Positions 36,301 through 36,615 of a stretch of 36,615 nt of DNA are shown here, piece by piece (the stretch's first letter is position 1; each line of letters begins with the position of its first letter). The stretch covers positions 1-36,615 of the forward strand of contig JALPYG010000004.1 in NCBI GenBank assembly GCA_023271215.1, in the 5' to 3' direction. The notes beneath the pieces are model-generated. The model saw nothing but the letters and a program-made list of their open reading frames with translations. It was not told the DNA's origin and ran no database searches. The position numbers and the translations under genes were made by a program. The stretch is from Dehalococcoidia bacterium. Its GTDB lineage: Bacteria > Chloroflexota > Dehalococcoidia > SZUA-161 > SpSt-899.

Positions 36301-36615
36301 ATGGAGAAGCCACATAAGAAACTGGACATATGGAAAAAGAGCGTTGACTTTGTCACTGAGGTGTACAAGGTGACAGCAGACTTTCCGTCTGATGAACGGT
36401 ATGGTCTTGTTTCGCAGATGCGTCGTGCCGCTATTTCAATACCGAGCAACCTGGCTGATGGAGCAGCCCGGGGAACCAATGAATTGATACAGTTTGTGCG
36501 TATCGCCATTGGTTCCGCAAGTGAACTGGACACACAGTTAGAAATCGCTTGTCGTCTCGGTCATTTACCCGATGAAGTGTATCGCTCCCTCGACATGGAA
36601 CTTGCCCAAATAGAC
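36301..36615 (+). CDS. Four-helix-bundle (S23 family) protein, cut by the window end
   Basis: 105 codons are visible, all in family register: HKKLDIWKKSVDFVTEVYKV, FPSDERYGLVSQMRRAAISI, PSNLADGAARGTNELIQFVR, IAIGSASELDTQLEIACRLG, HLPDEVYRSLDME. Helices 1-3 are complete and helix 4 has begun, so only 10-20 residues lie outside. No lesion is seen, making this the only undisturbed copy in the window. The GGAGTAGGG of the upstream array doubles as ribosome site. Confidence 0.85.
   Translation, partial: MEKPHKKLDIWKKSVDFVTEVYKVTADFPSDERYGLVSQMRRAAISIPSNLADGAARGTNELIQFVRIAIGSASELDTQLEIACRLGHLPDEVYRSLDMELAQID

Overview
The window is bacterial DNA of mixed composition, probably from an uncultured anaerobe. 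Gene style (long-form RmlA, UPF0175/DUF3368 and DUF4258/DUF2283 pairs, many four-helix-bundle proteins, strong GGAGG-type ribosome sites) would fit Chloroflexota or a similar environmental phylum, but nothing here fixes the taxon. No rRNA, tRNA, transposase, integrase or CRISPR array was seen.

Region 1 (about 1-11,090) is a decaying accessory island. It packs toxin-antitoxin modules side by side: three UPF0175/DUF3368-PIN pairs, an AF2212-like/PIN pair, HEPN-like/nucleotidyltransferase, two DUF4258/DUF2283 pairs, a VapBC-like pair and BrnTA, plus a Uma2 nuclease and a retropepsin-like protease. Between them lie fragments of nucleotide-sugar genes, copies of a sequence ending in TGACCCC, and arrays of short degenerate repeats. 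Many genes keep both ends but have lost the middle.

Region 2 (11,094-17,956) is a dTDP-rhamnose and export block: a broken NDP-sugar pyrophosphorylase, a structured inverted-repeat element, a promoter, intact rmlA, a HicB/remnant-HicA insert, rmlB with an internal deletion and frameshift running into rmlD, a four-helix-bundle gene wrapped in nested inverted repeat arrays, an RmlC-family epimerase and a Wzx-type flippase. Region 3 (18,041-22,757, minus strand) is a four-gene operon: two GT4 glycosyltransferases, a polytopic membrane protein and an FkbM methyltransferase.

Region 4 (23,081-36,277) starts with a deleted second copy of promoter-rmlA-rmlB start, then a CDP-3,6-dideoxyhexose set (rfbF, rfbH, RmlC-like epimerase, SDR reductase). 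A UDP-xylose pair (ugd, UXS-like) and an antitoxin/MazF module sit between rfbF and rfbH. rfbG is absent, and MazF is fused in frame to RfbH. Glycosyltransferases, methyltransferases, a second flippase and a cyclase-family protein follow. The window ends inside another four-helix-bundle gene.

Together the intact genes describe a surface polysaccharide (O-antigen-like) locus making rhamnose, xylose/glucuronate and a dideoxyhexose, next to a toxin-antitoxin graveyard. The most unusual signal is the link between short-unit repeat arrays, four-helix-bundle genes and the junctions of gene-internal deletions.
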